Shown here: piece after piece, positions 13,763-14,987 of the stretch
Numbering within the stretch: position 1 is the first letter of the stretch
How the letters are laid out: the number at the start of each line of letters is the position of its first letter
Origin: CAVOBC01 sp963693635
GTDB taxonomy: Bacteria > Pseudomonadota > Gammaproteobacteria > Pseudomonadales > Azotimanducaceae
DNA length: 14,987 bases
Direction of reading: 5' to 3'
Assembly (NCBI GenBank): GCA_963693635.1
Contig: CAVOBC010000084.1
Coordinates: 1-14,987, forward strand
Notes under the pieces: generated by a model
Told to the model about the DNA's origin: nothing
The model's input: only the letters and a program-made list of their open reading frames with translations
Database searches by the model: none
Position numbers and translations under genes: made by a program

Positions 13763-14987
13763 CTATTCCTGTTTTGTAAACCTCGCCTGTTCATTTCGGA
13801 AGATCTCACCGCCTTTCATGACGAAGACAACACCCAGTATCGCATCGATGTCATCGAGAGGACTCTGACGAACCGCAATGACGTCCACAAACTTGCCAGC
13901 TTCAAGCATGCCAAGTGACGCCGACTGGCCAAGATTGCCTGCCCCGTTCACGGTTGCAGTAACGATCGCGTCCATGGGCGTAAAACCCGCCTGCACCATG
14001 AGCGGAAACTCTCGAGCGTTGTCGCCGTGCCTCGATACGCCGGTGTCGGTCCCAAATGCGATACGCACCCCGACGCGCCGCGCCGCTGCCAGCATCCGGA
14101 TTGAGACGGGGCCTACTTCTCGCGTTTTCTTCTGGCTCGGGGGTGTCAGAAACGTGTCCGGGTCATCCGCCCAGGCCTTGACCGTCTCACCGGCAAGCAC
14201 GGTCGGGACGAGATAGGCGCCAGTGCGTTTGAAGAGCCGAAACGTGCCCTTGTTTGAGAATGTTCCATGCTCAATGGAATCAACTCCCGCGCGGAGCGCG
14301 GCCTCAACGCCATCGGCCCGTGCGCATGGGCAGTCACCTTGCGACCCATCATGTGTGCGGCCTCGACGATCGCAACCAGTTCATCATCGAAGAATTGCTT
14401 TGACATGCCCGCCGCCGTGTTCGAAAGAACACCGCCAATCGCCGTTATCTTGATGTGATCGGCACCCCGGCGAATCTGATCGCGCACCGCGCGCCGACAG
14501 TCAGCCGCGCCATCACACGTACCGGCAGACGACAGCGGTCAATGAGATCAGAACGGTAGCCCTGGCTGCCGTCGGCATGGCCGCCTGTTGGCGTGATCGT
14601 CTTGCTCGAGGCCAAGAATCTGGGTCCGGGCACATAGCCTTTCGCGATACCGTCGCGCAACGCAGAGATGGCATCAACGCCTGCCGCGCCCACATCGCAC
14701 CGTCGGCGTCAGACATCTCAACTTTCTGCAATCGGCGGTCCGGGTTCTGTTCCGATGTCAGATGAACATGCCCGTCAATCAGGCCAGCCAGCGAATCGGT
14801 CCCGCAAATTGATGACCCTGGAATCCGCCGCCGCGATGCCAAGATCGGCGGCGGTCCGGTAACCAGTGGCGACCCGGTCATCACGAATCAGCACGGTCAT
14901 CTCGTTATGCGCTGGCTCGCCCGGCACTGCGAGCAAGGTGCCAGCATGAATCACCGTCCATTCGGCCGCAACACTCACGCTCACCAG
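13763..14987 (-). pseudogene. Metal-dependent amidohydrolase, at least four frame breaks, cut by the window end
   Basis: Minus-strand segments in alternating frames join into an amidohydrolase-superfamily enzyme of about 400 residues (dinuclear metal hydrolases such as imidazolonepropionase- or prolidase-like types). All metal ligands are present: HxH in GLIDGHVHLT, the Lys of DHIKITAIGG, His in VTAHAHG and SIEHG, and Asp in AFGTDTG. Frame breaks fall at about 14795-14803, 14690-14700, 14522-14540 and in the C3 run 14317-14319; the last three are repaired by one added base each. Between KVEMSDAD and DVGAAGVDAI roughly 20 residues usual in the family seem to be missing. The N-terminus reaches the right edge; VSVSVAAEWTVIHAG there looks like the end of a signal peptide, so the true start is outside. 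The stop is TAG at 13763-13765. Confidence 0.8.

Noticed and set aside
13466..13918. A 150-residue plus-strand frame crossing the MaoC upstream gap
   Set aside because: Its right half is antisense to the amidohydrolase, composition is not protein-like, and no domain is visible.
1..14987. Mobile element, prophage, defence island or toxin-antitoxin system
   Set aside because: No transposase, integrase, phage structural, nuclease or antitoxin-like protein, no tRNA and no terminal inverted repeats were found.

Overview
The window is GC-rich, densely coded bacterial chromosome. Shine-Dalgarno sites are clear and the protein families are of proteobacterial type. The gene set resembles the catabolic neighbourhoods of environmental, probably marine, Gammaproteobacteria, but no phylogenetic marker is present, so the taxon is an inference. 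I see no rRNA, tRNA, CRISPR array, transposase, integrase or phage gene.

Layout. (1) 1-620: a 19-bp tandem repeat, then an exported rhodanese-like protein (+) ending at a hairpin. (2) 692-4806, all on the minus strand: an SDR oxidoreductase, a D-2-hydroxyacid dehydrogenase, a MATE transporter and a NeuD/PglD-type acyltransferase. The last two overlap at ATGA. (3) 4807-5236: a divergent control region with several palindromes and a 16-bp periodic repeat. (4) 5237-7270 (+): a nitronate monooxygenase-family flavoprotein and a crotonase-fold protein. (5) 7304-9800: a block in which every recognisable gene is broken, namely a HAD hydrolase (-), a DUF2306 membrane protein (-), a VOC/glyoxalase remnant (-) and a DHRS1-like SDR (+). 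(6) 9880-13420 (-): an intact operon of MaoC/hydratase-2, SxxK serine hydrolase and GMC oxidoreductase. (7) 13421-13762: a non-coding gap with hairpins and short repeats. (8) 13763 to the right edge (-): a metal-dependent amidohydrolase, multiply frameshifted and cut by the window end.

The intact genes look like accessory acyl-CoA and alcohol/ketone metabolism: two hydratase-type enzymes of unrelated fold (crotonase and hotdog), an SDR, a GMC alcohol oxidase/dehydrogenase, a hydroxyacid dehydrogenase, a flavin oxygenase and an esterase-like hydrolase. This fits breakdown of a complex lipid, terpenoid or steroid-like compound, but no diagnostic enzyme fixes the substrate.

The most notable signals are not a new enzyme system. 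First, the frame lesions are clustered and almost all are repaired by adding one base, often in G/C runs, while neighbouring genes are clean. Second, a ~75-nt element is shared exactly at the stop codons of two minus-strand genes. Third, an 8-bp hairpin would bury the Shine-Dalgarno of the MATE gene. Fourth, the crotonase-fold enzyme lacks both classical catalytic glutamates.
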